A program made the translations under genes and the position numbers. The notes beneath the pieces were generated by a model. The model saw only the letters and a program-made list of their open reading frames with translations. It ran no database searches and had not been told where the DNA came from. Shown one piece after another: positions 36,021-44,782 of a stretch of 64,000 nucleotides of DNA; within the stretch, counting starts at the first letter, position 1; the number at the start of each line of letters is the position of its first letter. This DNA comes from Algoriphagus vanfongensis DSM 17529 (GTDB taxonomy: Bacteria > Bacteroidota > Bacteroidia > Cytophagales > Cyclobacteriaceae): the NCBI RefSeq assembly GCF_000429465.1, contig NZ_AUBX01000016.1, positions 248,001 through 312,000 of the forward strand, written 5' to 3'.

Positions 36021-37088
36021 TTAAACTTTTGACAAGTCTCCAACTTCATTTTTATTGGCCAACTGGCCGCAAGCAGCATCAATATCTTGGCCACGGGATT
36101 TTCTGACTTTGGCGACGATTCCTTGGGACTCCAATACTCGGACATACATGTCGACAGAGGCCTGGCTAGCTTGTCTAAATTCTCCCTCGTCGATAGGGTT
36201 GTATTGGATGATGTTGACCTTAGAAGGGATGAGTTTGCAGAATTTGGCTAGAGCCAGCGCATGTCTTTCATCGTCATTGACCCCATCCCAAATCACATAT
36301 TCATACGTGACTTTTCTTTTGGTTTTTTTATACCAGTATTTCAATGCCTCGCCGAGATCCTCTAGGGGACTTTTATCATTGATCGGCATGAGGCGAGAGC
36401 GAGTCTCGTTGATGGCGGAGTGAAGAGAAATAGCCAAGTTGAACTTGACTTCATCATCGGCCATCTTGATGATCATTTTGGGAATACCTACGGTAGACAG
36501 AGTGATCCTACGGGCGGCCATTCCTAAGCCATCGGGAGAAGTGATTTTGTCGATGGCCTCGATCACATTATTGTAGTTGAGGAGAGGTTCTCCCATGCCC
36601 ATAAAGACAATATTGGTCAAAGGTCTCTGGAAGTAAGTGTCGGCTTCTTCTTTGATAGCGACTACTTGATCATAGATCTCATCTGGATTGAGGTTTCGCA
36701 TACGCTTCAGACGCGCGGTCGCACAAAAATTGCAATCCAAGCTACAGCCTACCTGAGAAGAAACACAAGCTGTGATCCGCTTGGAAGTAGGGATCAGTAC
36801 AGACTCGACGATTTTGTCATCGTATAGTTTTACGGCATTTTTGATCGTACCATCCGTAGAGTGCTGCATGAGATCCACTAAGATATGGTTGATGGAAAAA
36901 TGGGCTTTGAGCATTTCCCTGGTCGAAAGGGAGATATTGCTCATGTCGTCAAAATTTTTCAGAGATTTATTCCAAAGCCATTCATATACTTGCTTGGCAC
37001 GGAACTTCTTCTCTCCATGCGAAAGAAAAAACTCTTCCAACTCACTCAAACTGAGTTTTCTGATATCTCTTTTTTGAACTTCTTCCAT
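36021..37088 (-). CDS. rlmN: dual-specificity 23S rRNA/tRNA adenine-C2 methyltransferase RlmN
   Basis: Radical SAM methyltransferase of 355 residues that makes 2-methyladenosine at A2503 of 23S rRNA and at A37 of some tRNAs. The 4Fe-4S cluster motif is Cys115-x3-Cys119-x2-Cys122 (CSLDCNFCA). The methyl-carrying Cys is Cys340 (AACGQLA) near the C-terminus. GEPLLNYNN and the N-terminal LSELEEFFLSHGEKKFRAKQ segment fit RlmN. Monocistronic. A TAnnTTTG box is 4 bases before the ATG. Confidence 0.95.
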   Translation of the reverse strand: MEEVQKRDIRKLSLSELEEFFLSHGEKKFRAKQVYEWLWNKSLKNFDDMSNISLSTREMLKAHFSINHILVDLMQHSTDGTIKNAVKLYDDKIVESVLIPTSKRITACVSSQVGCSLDCNFCATARLKRMRNLNPDEIYDQVVAIKEEADTYFQRPLTNIVFMGMGEPLLNYNNVIEAIDKITSPDGLGMAARRITLSTVGIPKMIIKMADDEVKFNLAISLHSAINETRSRLMPINDKSPLEDLGEALKYWYKKTKRKVTYEYVIWDGVNDDERHALALAKFCKLIPSKVNIIQYNPIDEGEFRQASQASVDMYVRVLESQGIVAKVRKSRGQDIDAACGQLANKNEVGDLSKV

Positions 37089-37092
37089 GCTG

Positions 37093-37100
37093 CAAAGCTA
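37093..37100 (-). promoter_or_regulatory. TAnnTTTG box 4 bases before the rlmN ATG
   Basis: On the minus strand TAGCTTTG, CAGC, ATG at 37088. A GTG lies 18 bases upstream where TTG would be expected. Confidence 0.45.
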
Positions 37101-37240
37101 CAAAGTCCCAAGGAAAAACACGTGTTTCGAAGAGCACCGAAAAATAAATCCCGAGCTCAGCGCAGAATAAACCTGAAAATCTGCTCCTACTTTTTAACTT
37201 TGAACCAGAATTCTTTCCAGCTCGAAAACCGAAGAAAATT

Positions 37241-37654
37241 TTGAAAATTCTAATTATCAATGGTCCTAACTTGAACCTTTTGGGCAAAAGAGAGCCAGAT
37301 GTGTACGGTGATACTTCTTTTGAAGCGTATTTCGAAACCCTGAAATCACTCTTCCCTCAGATCGAAATTGAATATTACCAAAGCAATGTCGAAGGTGAAC
37401 TGATCAACAAAATTCATGAGGTTGGGTTTTCTTTTGACGCCATTTTGCTTAATGCCGGAGGCTATACCCATACTTCCGTGGCTATTTCTGATGCGATTGC
37501 TGGAGTGACCACGCCTGTATTGGAGGTACACATCTCCAATATTTACAAGCGGGAGGAGTTTCGTCACAAAAGCATCATTTCCAAATCCTGTGTCGGAATG
37601 ATTTCAGGCCTGGGGCTGAAAGGCTACGAACTGGGAATTCGCTATTTTCTTTAA
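37241..37654 (+). CDS. aroQ: type II 3-dehydroquinate dehydratase AroQ
   Basis: Shikimate-pathway enzyme of 137 residues that removes water from 3-dehydroquinate. N-terminal ILIINGPNLNLLGKREPDVYG contains the active Tyr and Arg; NAGGYTHTSVA and EVHISNIYKREEFRHKS carry the active Asn and His. The only start that fits the family N-terminus is TTG at 37241; no ATG or GTG is available at that place. The next gene follows after 10 bases. Confidence 0.93.
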   Translation: MKILIINGPNLNLLGKREPDVYGDTSFEAYFETLKSLFPQIEIEYYQSNVEGELINKIHEVGFSFDAILLNAGGYTHTSVAISDAIAGVTTPVLEVHISNIYKREEFRHKSIISKSCVGMISGLGLKGYELGIRYFL

Positions 37655-37664
37655 TCAAACAACT

Positions 37665-38720
37665 ATGATCACATTTGCAGCCGGACCATCCAAGGTCTAT
37701 GATGCCTTGCCTACTTATCTTCAGGAGGCGTATCAAGAAGGTATCCTGAGTGCCAACCACCGCAGTGCCAAGTTTATGAATCTCTATCAGGAGACAGAGC
37801 AGCTGATGCGTGAGAAGTTGCACATGCCGGAGGATTACAAATTGCTTTTCACTTCTTCTGCCACCGAAAACTGGGAGATCATCACCCAGTCCATCGTAGA
37901 GAAGGCGAGTTTTCATATTTATTCAGGTTCATTTGGGAAAAAATGGGTCACCTTTGCTTCTCATATCAATCCGGCAACTGGCGGACTGAAGCTTGCTGCC
38001 AATGAGACCGTCGATGTGCCGAGTCTGGAAATCGGGGAAGAGTTTGATGTGATAGGAATCACCCAAAATGAAACTTCCAATGCTTCCCAAGTGAGAATGG
38101 AATACTTGGAAGAAATCAGAGAAAAATATCCAGAAAAACTCATCGCTGTTGATACCACTTCGTCCATGGCTGGGATTGACTTGAAATTTGAACTGGCTGA
38201 TATCTGGTACGCTTCGGTGCAGAAATGCTTTGGCTTGCCGGCAGGCTTGGGGATATTGATCCTTTCTCCAAGAGCTATCGAGCAGACCAATCGCAAAGGT
38301 GAAAGTGGGAGATACAATAGTCTGAGCTTTATCCTTGAAAATGCAGCCGGATATCAGACACACTATACTCCCAATGTCCTCGGGATTTATCTGATGAATC
38401 GAGTTTTGAAGGATATCCCGGAGATTCAGTTTATAGATGAGCGACTGAGAGAAAGAATGCTCAAGCTGGAGACTTGCATCGCCAATACCAAAGCTTTCCG
38501 TCTTTTGGTTGACAAGGAGGAGGCTAGAAGTACGACTGTCTTGGCGGTGAGCGGCACAGAAGAGACGATCACTGCGGTGAAAAAAGAAGCAGAAAAGCAT
38601 GGAATGCAGCTTGGAAGTGGCTACGGGCCACTGAAACCGACCTCTTTCCGTATCGCTAATTTCCCGGCGATAACTGATCCGGAACTGGATAAATTGATTG
38701 AGTTTTTGCGAAACTATTGA
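37665..38720 (+). CDS. class V aminotransferase, phosphoserine-aminotransferase-like
   Basis: PLP-dependent aminotransferase of 351 residues. N-terminal FAAGPSKVYDALP resembles SerC, and the PLP lysine is Lys187 (SVQKCFGLPAG). TSSATENWE and DTTSSMAGID contact the cofactor. SerC converts phosphohydroxypyruvate to phosphoserine; a related alanine-glyoxylate type role is possible and cannot be excluded by eye. It is 10 bases after aroQ, so probably one operon ending at the terminator at 38728-38773. No serA is next to it. Confidence 0.8.
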   Translation: MITFAAGPSKVYDALPTYLQEAYQEGILSANHRSAKFMNLYQETEQLMREKLHMPEDYKLLFTSSATENWEIITQSIVEKASFHIYSGSFGKKWVTFASHINPATGGLKLAANETVDVPSLEIGEEFDVIGITQNETSNASQVRMEYLEEIREKYPEKLIAVDTTSSMAGIDLKFELADIWYASVQKCFGLPAGLGILILSPRAIEQTNRKGESGRYNSLSFILENAAGYQTHYTPNVLGIYLMNRVLKDIPEIQFIDERLRERMLKLETCIANTKAFRLLVDKEEARSTTVLAVSGTEETITAVKKEAEKHGMQLGSGYGPLKPTSFRIANFPAITDPELDKLIEFLRNY

Positions 38721-38727
38721 AATAAAT

Positions 38728-38773
38728 AGAACAGCAAAACTATTGATTTACAATGGTTTTGCTGTTCTATTTT
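38728..38773 (+). terminator. intrinsic terminator of the aroQ/aminotransferase operon
   Basis: Perfect 13-bp stem AGAACAGCAAAAC (38728-38740) / GTTTTGCTGTTCT (38756-38768), 15-base loop, then ATTTT. It lies 8 bases after the aminotransferase stop. Confidence 0.8.
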
Positions 38774-38817
38774 GGAGGTTGGAGCAAAAATCAAATTGTG
38801 AAAAAGTAGTAGTTGCC

Positions 38818-39414
38818 ATGCTTTACCAACTCCCTATTGGGACTGCATTAGTTTTAATTCTTTTAGATTTGGTTCTGATCGCTCTATCCTATGGATCTAG
38901 TCGAATTCGTAAAGTGATCTTCAGGAGAGGATGCTATATCGTTCTTCTATTATTGTTTGGAGCTGGTTTGTTGGTCAAGTCGGCGGGAATATCCCCAGGG
39001 GCAATTGCCTCCAGCCCGAATGAACTATCATTCCAAAGTAATGGGCCGATTGGGACTTTTTATCTTGCTAGAGTTATTTCTGATGGCTATTTGATTTTCT
39101 GGAAAGAAAACACCGAAAGTGATGACCGGACTTTGGTGATTGAAATGGAGGGGATATATCCAGATCGACTTAGAATTTTAAAAGAGATTGATGGCCAATT
39201 CAAAGAGCTTCGACCCAACCTGCCTAGTTGTGGAGATACCTACGAGCCTATTCATCTAGATGTGTCTGATTCCAAATTCATTGAACTAACAAGCGAAGGA
39301 GAAGAATCGCTTAAACAGATATGGAAATGGAACCTGGCGAATTATTTATCAACGTTCGTCTCGATTCTTTTTATAATTTCTTTCCTCTGGCTAACGATTG
39401 TAAGAAAAGGGTAA
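38818..39414 (+). CDS. membrane protein of unknown function
   Basis: Protein of 198 residues with two N-terminal hydrophobic segments (IGTALVLILLDLVLIALSY and YIVLLLLFGAGLLVKSAGI), a soluble region of about 100 residues (~55-160), and a C-terminal membrane segment (YLSTFVSILFIISFLWLTIV). No family recognised. The ATG at 38818 is preferred; the frame reaches back to 38698 but that would run through the terminator hairpin and the end of the previous gene. Confidence 0.65.
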   Translation: MLYQLPIGTALVLILLDLVLIALSYGSSRIRKVIFRRGCYIVLLLLFGAGLLVKSAGISPGAIASSPNELSFQSNGPIGTFYLARVISDGYLIFWKENTESDDRTLVIEMEGIYPDRLRILKEIDGQFKELRPNLPSCGDTYEPIHLDVSDSKFIELTSEGEESLKQIWKWNLANYLSTFVSILFIISFLWLTIVRKG

Positions 39415-39482
39415 CGAGTTAATTCTTTTCGTTTTCACAATTTCCTAAAGCAAAGAGTGTGGAAAGCAAATATAATTTGGCG

Positions 39483-39490
39483 TAGCTTTG
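39483..39490 (+). promoter_or_regulatory. TAnnTTTG box 4 bases before the marC-like ATG
   Basis: TAGCTTTG, TGGC, ATG at 39495. The box is identical to the one in front of rlmN. No TTG at the usual -33 spacing. Confidence 0.45.
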
Positions 39491-39494
39491 TGGC

Positions 39495-40076
39495 ATGATC
39501 GACTTCAAGCAAATCCTTTCAGTGTCTTTGATCCTATTTTCGGTGATCGATATTTTGGGATCTATTCCTATTATTATCAACCTCCGCAAAAAGGCTGGGC
39601 ATATCCAATCAGAAAAAGCAACTTTGGCTGCCGGCTTGTTGATGATTTTGTTTTTGCTGGCAGGGAAATCCATTTTGGGACTGTTTGGAATCGGCGTAGA
39701 AGACTTTGCGATAGCTGGTGCTTTGATCATTTTCGCTTTGGGAGCTGAGATGATTTTGGGAATTGAAATTTTCAAGCCAGATCCAGATGCTTCTTCCGGA
39801 GCTTCGATTGTTCCGATTGCTTTTCCACTCATCGCTGGTGCCGGTACACTTACGACTATTTTGACACTGAAAGCTGAATTTGCCCAAGTGAATATCGCGA
39901 TCGGGATCGTCTTGAATTTGATATTTGTGTATGCTGTTTTGAAAAGCACGACATGGCTGGAGCGCAAACTCGGGAAGACAGGTTTGGATGTATTGAGAAG
40001 GATTTTTGGGATCATCCTTCTTTCCATTGCAGTGAAAATTTTCAAAACGAATGCCTTCCCCATTGAGATTGGATAA
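39495..40076 (+). CDS. MarC/UPF0056 family inner membrane protein
   Basis: Integral membrane protein of 193 residues with six hydrophobic segments, e.g. ILSVSLILFSVIDILGSIPI (the family's N-terminal motif with Asp), GLLMILFLLAGKSILGLFGI, FAIAGALIIFALGAEMIL, and SIVPIAFPLIAGAGTLTTI. MarC proteins have no proven transport substrate. The RNase HI gene follows after 33 bases in the same direction. Confidence 0.9.
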   Translation: MIDFKQILSVSLILFSVIDILGSIPIIINLRKKAGHIQSEKATLAAGLLMILFLLAGKSILGLFGIGVEDFAIAGALIIFALGAEMILGIEIFKPDPDASSGASIVPIAFPLIAGAGTLTTILTLKAEFAQVNIAIGIVLNLIFVYAVLKSTTWLERKLGKTGLDVLRRIFGIILLSIAVKIFKTNAFPIEIG

Positions 40077-40109
40077 AGCTCTCCCGAGAATATTCCCTTT
40101 CTTTGTGCC

Positions 40110-40562
40110 ATGATTACCATTTACACCGATGGAGCCGCCAAAGGCAATCCCGGGCCGGGAGGATATGGAGCTGTGTTGAAGTTTGGCAAGCATCGCAAGG
40201 AGCTTTCTGAGGGCTTTCGACTGACTACGAACAACCGCATGGAATTGCTCGCTGTGATCCGTGCACTGCAAGCTTTGAATACAGATGAATTTCCGGTGAC
40301 GATCTATTCTGATAGCAAGTACGTGGTGGATGCCATCGAAAAAGGTTGGCTGTGGGGCTGGCAAAAAAAGCGATTCAAGGATAAGAAAAACCCTGACCTC
40401 TGGTTGCGCTATATTCCCCTTCATCTGAAATACAAACCCAAATTTGTTTGGGTGAAAGGCCATGCTGGAAATATAGAAAATGAGCGCTGTGACCAGTTGG
40501 CAGTCGCAGCGGCAGAAGGTTTTGACCTGAAAGAAGATCAGGGGTATGAGGAGAATCGGTGA
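40110..40562 (+). CDS. rnhA: ribonuclease HI
   Basis: RNase HI of 150 residues that cuts RNA in RNA-DNA hybrids. All four metal-binding carboxylates are present: Asp7 (YTDGAAKGNPGPGG), Glu45 (NNRMELLAVI), Asp68 (YSDSKYV) and Asp128 (ERCDQLAV). The basic substrate-handling stretch KGWLWGWQKKRFKDKKNPDL is the basic protrusion of the E. coli-type enzyme. Likely co-transcribed with the MarC-like gene. Confidence 0.95.
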   Translation: MITIYTDGAAKGNPGPGGYGAVLKFGKHRKELSEGFRLTTNNRMELLAVIRALQALNTDEFPVTIYSDSKYVVDAIEKGWLWGWQKKRFKDKKNPDLWLRYIPLHLKYKPKFVWVKGHAGNIENERCDQLAVAAAEGFDLKEDQGYEENR

Positions 40563-40619
40563 GAAGTTTACTTTAGAAGCAAATAAAAGTTTAGGCTGTT
40601 ATCCGAAGTGAATTTTTCA

Positions 40620-41987
40620 TTAATCCATTTTGAAATTCACCACATTCTCATGGATCAATTTTTCTCCTCGCAAAGAATCATACTGGACATTGCTGAGCTG
40701 AATGTTTTCTACAGGTAATTCCGGATCTGCCAAGATTCTGGATACGAATTCAACATTTCCCGCTTTTACATTTTCTAAATAAATGTTTTTGATGGGAGTC
40801 AGTCTTCTCTCATAGGTTGGCACCAAGTCTCTCCATTGGTAAAGCACGTCGGTTTCTATTCCTAAAATCCCTAAATCAATTCTGCCGGATTTGATGTTTT
40901 TCAGGTAAATATTAGACACGTTGCCACCTCTTCTTTCATTTGTTTTGATGAAGAGCAGATGATTCAATTTAGCCCCCTCTTCAACGGTGCAGTTTTCCAT
41001 GAAGACATTTTCTACTCCTCCCGATAGCTCACTTCCTATGGCCAGGAGTTGATGTCCATTTTTGACGAGAGAATTTCGGATCACGAGATTTTTTGTGGGT
41101 GTATTCAGCCTCCAGGCATCTTGGTTTCTGCCTGATTTGACTGCGATGGCATCATCTCCTTGATCAAATACACAGTCTTCGATCAAAATGTTTTGACTCA
41201 TTTCTGGGTCTACCCCGTCATTATTGTGCCCATGTGCAAAGACCTTCACATCTCGGATGACGATATCTTTGGAAAGAAATGGATGAATCACCCAAAAGGG
41301 GCTATTTGTGATGGTCACTCCTTCGAGAAGGATATTTTTGCTTCTGTTGAACTGGATAAATTGTGGGCGAAAGTTCGCTTCATCCCCTACCATTTGCCGC
41401 TCCTGGACAGGCACGCCTTCTGAGGCCATCGTATACAATTTTTTCAGGGCCTGCATATGTGCATCTGGACGTGCAAACCAAACTTCCCAAATGTCCATTT
41501 GGGCTTTCAATTCACCTTCGCCTGTGATGGCTATATTTTCGCATTCAAAAGCATATATCAGGGGAGAATAATTGAAACATTCCATTCCCTCCCAAGTGCT
41601 CTGAACGGCAGGTAAATAGTCTTCTGGATTGCCGGAAAAAAGTAAAGTAGCCCCTTTTTCAAGATGTAAATTGACATGGCTTTTGAAGTGGATTTTACCA
41701 GTAGGCCATTCTCCAGGGGGAATGATCACCGTACCACCACCTAGGGAATTGGCTTTTGAAATCGCCTCTGAAATAGCATTGGACGTAGCTTTCTGATCTT
41801 TTGGGTCGGCTCCGAAATCAACGATATTCAGTTTTTCTGTCTTAGAAAAATCAGGATAGGAAATAGGAGGCATTTCAAAAGGTGCTTCTACCTGAATCTG
41901 CTGAAGTGAAACTGGCTCATGTCGCTGAGTGCAGCCAAAACCACAAATAAGAAGCAGAACAATCAAAAGCGTTACTTGTCTTGGCAT
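40620..41987 (-). CDS. glycoside hydrolase family 28 (polygalacturonase-like) lipoprotein
   Basis: Right-handed beta-helix enzyme of 455 residues with a lipoprotein signal peptide (LLLICGFGC). N-terminal NIVDFGADPKDQKATSNAI and GGTVIIPPGEWPTG are typical of GH28 and related pectinases. The catalytic motifs are NNDGVDP (two Asp), GDDAIAVKSG and GHQLLAIGSE. Likely cleaves galacturonic-acid-containing glycans at the cell surface or in the periplasm. It lies 83 bases downstream of a sugar isomerase-like gene, suggesting joint use of the released sugar. Confidence 0.9.
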   Translation of the reverse strand: MPRQVTLLIVLLLICGFGCTQRHEPVSLQQIQVEAPFEMPPISYPDFSKTEKLNIVDFGADPKDQKATSNAISEAISKANSLGGGTVIIPPGEWPTGKIHFKSHVNLHLEKGATLLFSGNPEDYLPAVQSTWEGMECFNYSPLIYAFECENIAITGEGELKAQMDIWEVWFARPDAHMQALKKLYTMASEGVPVQERQMVGDEANFRPQFIQFNRSKNILLEGVTITNSPFWVIHPFLSKDIVIRDVKVFAHGHNNDGVDPEMSQNILIEDCVFDQGDDAIAVKSGRNQDAWRLNTPTKNLVIRNSLVKNGHQLLAIGSELSGGVENVFMENCTVEEGAKLNHLLFIKTNERRGGNVSNIYLKNIKSGRIDLGILGIETDVLYQWRDLVPTYERRLTPIKNIYLENVKAGNVEFVSRILADPELPVENIQLSNVQYDSLRGEKLIHENVVNFKMD

Positions 41988-42070
41988 AGTCTAATCAGTT
42001 TGATTGCTAGTTCGTCAATTATATCTATAAACTGTCCTTGTCTTACTTGCTCGATGAGATTTTGGAAGAT

Positions 42071-43192
42071 TTATAAATCGTCCATCTTCACAAGCGGAAG
42101 AGGCTTCCGATTTACCTCCAAAAGTGGCTTGTATTCTGACTCCGGATAAGTCCACCCTTCCTCTCCCAATTCATAAAGCAAAGGAGCAAGGTTTTGCACG
42201 GCAGCTTTACAGCCTTGTACGATGGCTCCCATCTTACCAGTCTGCTTCGATAAGACGGCTTCATTCTCGATTTCAAAGGCACCCGAAAATCCCTTTTCTT
42301 TCAGAATGTTGACAAAAGCTCTCCAGTCCATGCTGTCTCCTAATCCGAAACCCGGTAAGGTGGCTTCGTAGTGATGTCTGTCCCAAGGATTCGTACTTGA
42401 TGGAATTCCTGCTTCTTTCGCCCAAGAATCCGGGATCTGATGCATGGGATACATATTTCCCCAAAAAGGGTTCGGATTGTTTCGGGTTGACTTGACATGA
42501 ATTCTCTTGAGTCGATCCATATCCGTGTTTTTTATTACTTCAACAGGATCTGTGTGCTGCCAAATGTCGTGGGATGGATCATAGATTTCTCCATGATTTT
42601 TGGCAGGGATGAGCTGGTACATCAGTTTTCTGGCAGCCAAAACTCCCGGTAGATTATTGAAGGTGCCGAAGTGTCCAGAACTTCTCCAGCCTTCCATCGG
42701 GCAGTTTTCATACAGTACGGTCACTCCCAAATCAGCCGCATAGTTGATGATCGGAGTGAATATCCGCTGATATTCAAGTAAGTTCTTTTCAAATCCACCT
42801 TCTTCATTGCCCAGCTCATGATTGTATCCCACGAAGGTGCCTACCTTGACATCATTTTCATCTCCACCGAGATAATAGGCCATCTGAATTAGGCGGAGGA
42901 GATGGTTTTGGTTTTTGATTCGCTGGGCGGGATCTCCTCCGATGAGATTGTCAAAAGCACCGATAGATAGGCGCAATTCTGCTCCATTGAATTTCTCGAT
43001 CAGGACTTTTGCCTGTTCCGGACCAAAGTTTTCATAGTCCAAGTGCGTCGCAACAAAGTCATCTCGTGTTCCATCCTTGCGAAAGACACAAAGATCCAGT
43101 CCTTGCACATTGATTTCTTTCGCTTTTTCTAGGATTTGATCGAGACTTAGCTGATCAAAAGCCGAAGTCATGATCCAGATGGGATTCGACAT
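42071..43192 (-). CDS. sugar phosphate isomerase/epimerase-like TIM-barrel protein
   Basis: Protein of 373 residues of the xylose-isomerase-like TIM-barrel superfamily (AP endonuclease 2 fold). It shows VQGLDLCVFRKDG, LYENCPMEGW (metal-binding Glu), GEIYDPSHDIWQ (Asp and His), IHVKSTRN and FEIENEA at the expected places for a divalent metal site. The substrate is unknown. The ATG at 43192 is used because the longer frame begins inside a terminator. No signal peptide, hence cytoplasmic. It precedes the GH28 gene on the same strand. Confidence 0.82.
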   Translation of the reverse strand: MSNPIWIMTSAFDQLSLDQILEKAKEINVQGLDLCVFRKDGTRDDFVATHLDYENFGPEQAKVLIEKFNGAELRLSIGAFDNLIGGDPAQRIKNQNHLLRLIQMAYYLGGDENDVKVGTFVGYNHELGNEEGGFEKNLLEYQRIFTPIINYAADLGVTVLYENCPMEGWRSSGHFGTFNNLPGVLAARKLMYQLIPAKNHGEIYDPSHDIWQHTDPVEVIKNTDMDRLKRIHVKSTRNNPNPFWGNMYPMHQIPDSWAKEAGIPSSTNPWDRHHYEATLPGFGLGDSMDWRAFVNILKEKGFSGAFEIENEAVLSKQTGKMGAIVQGCKAAVQNLAPLLYELGEEGWTYPESEYKPLLEVNRKPLPLVKMDDL

Positions 43193-43211
43193 GCTTAAAG
43201 TATTTTGGTTC

Positions 43212-43235
43212 AAAAAAAACAGCCCTTTTGGGCTG
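43212..43235 (-). terminator. intrinsic terminator after the haloperoxidase-like gene
   Basis: Stem CAGCCC (43220-43225) / GGGCTG (43230-43235) with loop TTTT; on the minus strand it is followed by eight T (A-run 43212-43219). It separates the haloperoxidase-like gene from the isomerase gene. Confidence 0.88.
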
Positions 43236-43241
43236 CTTAAA

Positions 43242-44585
43242 TTACTTGTTTTCTGCTAGGTTTTTGGACTTGGTGCTGACTTTGGTCCAAATCAACTCTC
43301 CTACTTTTCTTCCCTGCCATACGCCTTCATTGATAGCAGGCATGTAGTGGATCCCTCCGTAAAAGCGAGAAATGGCTGCTTCTGAAGAGGCGTCAAAAAA
43401 GGAATCAAACTCCCGGACAGGAAGGCCATAGTTGACTTCCGAGCTATCCACAAAATGAAAGTCTTCACCAAATAGCTGTGTCAAGGTAAAGGCAGCTGAT
43501 GTAGAAGCTACGCTATGTCCACTGGTGTGTTCGGGGAAGGGAGGTGTTTGCAAAACCGGAACCCACTCTTCATCAATGTGCTGATTGATATATGTTTCAG
43601 GGCGAATAAGCTTGCTTCGGTATTTTTCATCCCAACATGCTACAAAAGCATCGTGCAATGAAATACCTGTTAGGACAAAGGCTTCCGCCGTCTTTTTCCA
43701 ATCTGCATCGGCAGTTTTGGCGGCTATAGATGCAATGCTCATCCAATGGCCTCCTGGGGTGATCTTTTTCTCCGCAAACATGACATGTCCCTTGACATTC
43801 ATCTTGTAAGGATTGCAGTCCCAAAACATCGCAATGTCCAATTCTTCTTTGCCTGCTTGGATGACTGCTTCGTAGACAGCCTTGGCCTCTTTGTAGAATT
43901 CCGAACCTGGCTCCGTGGAAAAAGCTGGGGGAGGAGAGACTTTGAATTGCGCTGCAGAGTCGATGGCAAATGTTCTGATCTTGTTCCAATGAGGCTCGAT
44001 GCCCTCCATGTAGGCAGGGGGAGTAGGCTCCCAAGTTCCTGGCTGGCCAGTCACTGTGTATTTCGGAAAAGACCGGCTTTGGTGATAATTATCCTTGGAA
44101 GAGTAAGCTTTGACAGCAGCAGCTACTTCTTCGCCAAAGGCAACTGAAGCTTCAAAGACATCCTCAGGAATTCCTTTTTCTCTAAGTTCTTCAAAAATCT
44201 TATCGCGGTGGGCATTGACCATATCTTCCGAAAATATCAATCCAGTTCCCATTTTGTAATAGGCCGCCAAAGAGGCCAAAGGTGGGTAGACTTTCTCTGA
44301 TGGCTGAAAGCTGACCGATTCGGATCCATTCAATTGGCCCAAAAGAGACTGATAGGCAGGATCGGTAGCGGCTGCGACCTCATAGGCTGCCAAGGAAGCG
44401 TAAGAATAGATCCGTGCAGCTACTGGTGGAGAAAAAATATCATGGATGATGACTTCAGTAATTCTGTTTTGGGCTTGCGTGAGATAGCTTCCGTCGGTAA
44501 TTGCCTGACTGTAATCTTTGGGTTTTTGGCAGGCAAAAACAAGTAGAACTAGAGCTGCGCCAAGCAGCTGATTGAATCGGAACAT
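43242..44585 (-). CDS. vanadium-dependent haloperoxidase/PAP2 superfamily lipoprotein
   Basis: Protein of 447 residues with lipobox VFAC. The C-terminal part holds the three PAP2/vanadate motifs: K-x6-RP (KYRSKLIRP), HTSGHS, and SR-x5-H (SRFYGGIHYMP). The position after the last His where haloperoxidases and phosphatases usually have Asp (H-x3-D) is Ala here. Family members oxidise halides with H2O2 or act as phosphatases; which applies, and whether the missing Asp matters, is unknown. Monocistronic, with its own terminator. Confidence 0.85.
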   Translation of the reverse strand: MFRFNQLLGAALVLLVFACQKPKDYSQAITDGSYLTQAQNRITEVIIHDIFSPPVAARIYSYASLAAYEVAAATDPAYQSLLGQLNGSESVSFQPSEKVYPPLASLAAYYKMGTGLIFSEDMVNAHRDKIFEELREKGIPEDVFEASVAFGEEVAAAVKAYSSKDNYHQSRSFPKYTVTGQPGTWEPTPPAYMEGIEPHWNKIRTFAIDSAAQFKVSPPPAFSTEPGSEFYKEAKAVYEAVIQAGKEELDIAMFWDCNPYKMNVKGHVMFAEKKITPGGHWMSIASIAAKTADADWKKTAEAFVLTGISLHDAFVACWDEKYRSKLIRPETYINQHIDEEWVPVLQTPPFPEHTSGHSVASTSAAFTLTQLFGEDFHFVDSSEVNYGLPVREFDSFFDASSEAAISRFYGGIHYMPAINEGVWQGRKVGELIWTKVSTKSKNLAENK

Positions 44586-44782
44586 TGGGTTTAAAACTTT
44601 ATTGGAACCTTGAATTTAGGAAATGAGGCGTGGAGACTCAAGTAATGTCTGAGATTGGTGGCGTGTGATTGTCAAAAATATGTGAAATTCCTTCCTTTCC
44701 AAAAGAATGAGCGGGAGGCTGTAGTCCGGACAAAATAGATAGCTCGGATGCCAGGTCTTCGAAAATCAACAAGCGGAGAAAT

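Noticed and set aside
37929-38600. Minus-strand frame of 223 codons opposite the aminotransferase
   Set aside because: Antisense of a gene with a clear PLP lysine and family motifs.
38698-38817. Longer start for the 38818-39414 membrane protein
   Set aside because: The extension would run through the end of the aminotransferase gene and the 13-bp terminator stem, and adds no signal or membrane feature.
39419-40120. Long minus-strand open frame (233 codons) across the marC-like gene
   Set aside because: Composed mostly of the antisense of the MarC membrane segments, rich in Ile, Ser and Lys; no family features and the plus-strand gene is clear.
39609-40463. Long minus-strand open frame (284 codons) across marC-like and rnhA
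   Set aside because: Antisense to two well-supported genes, with no recognisable motifs.
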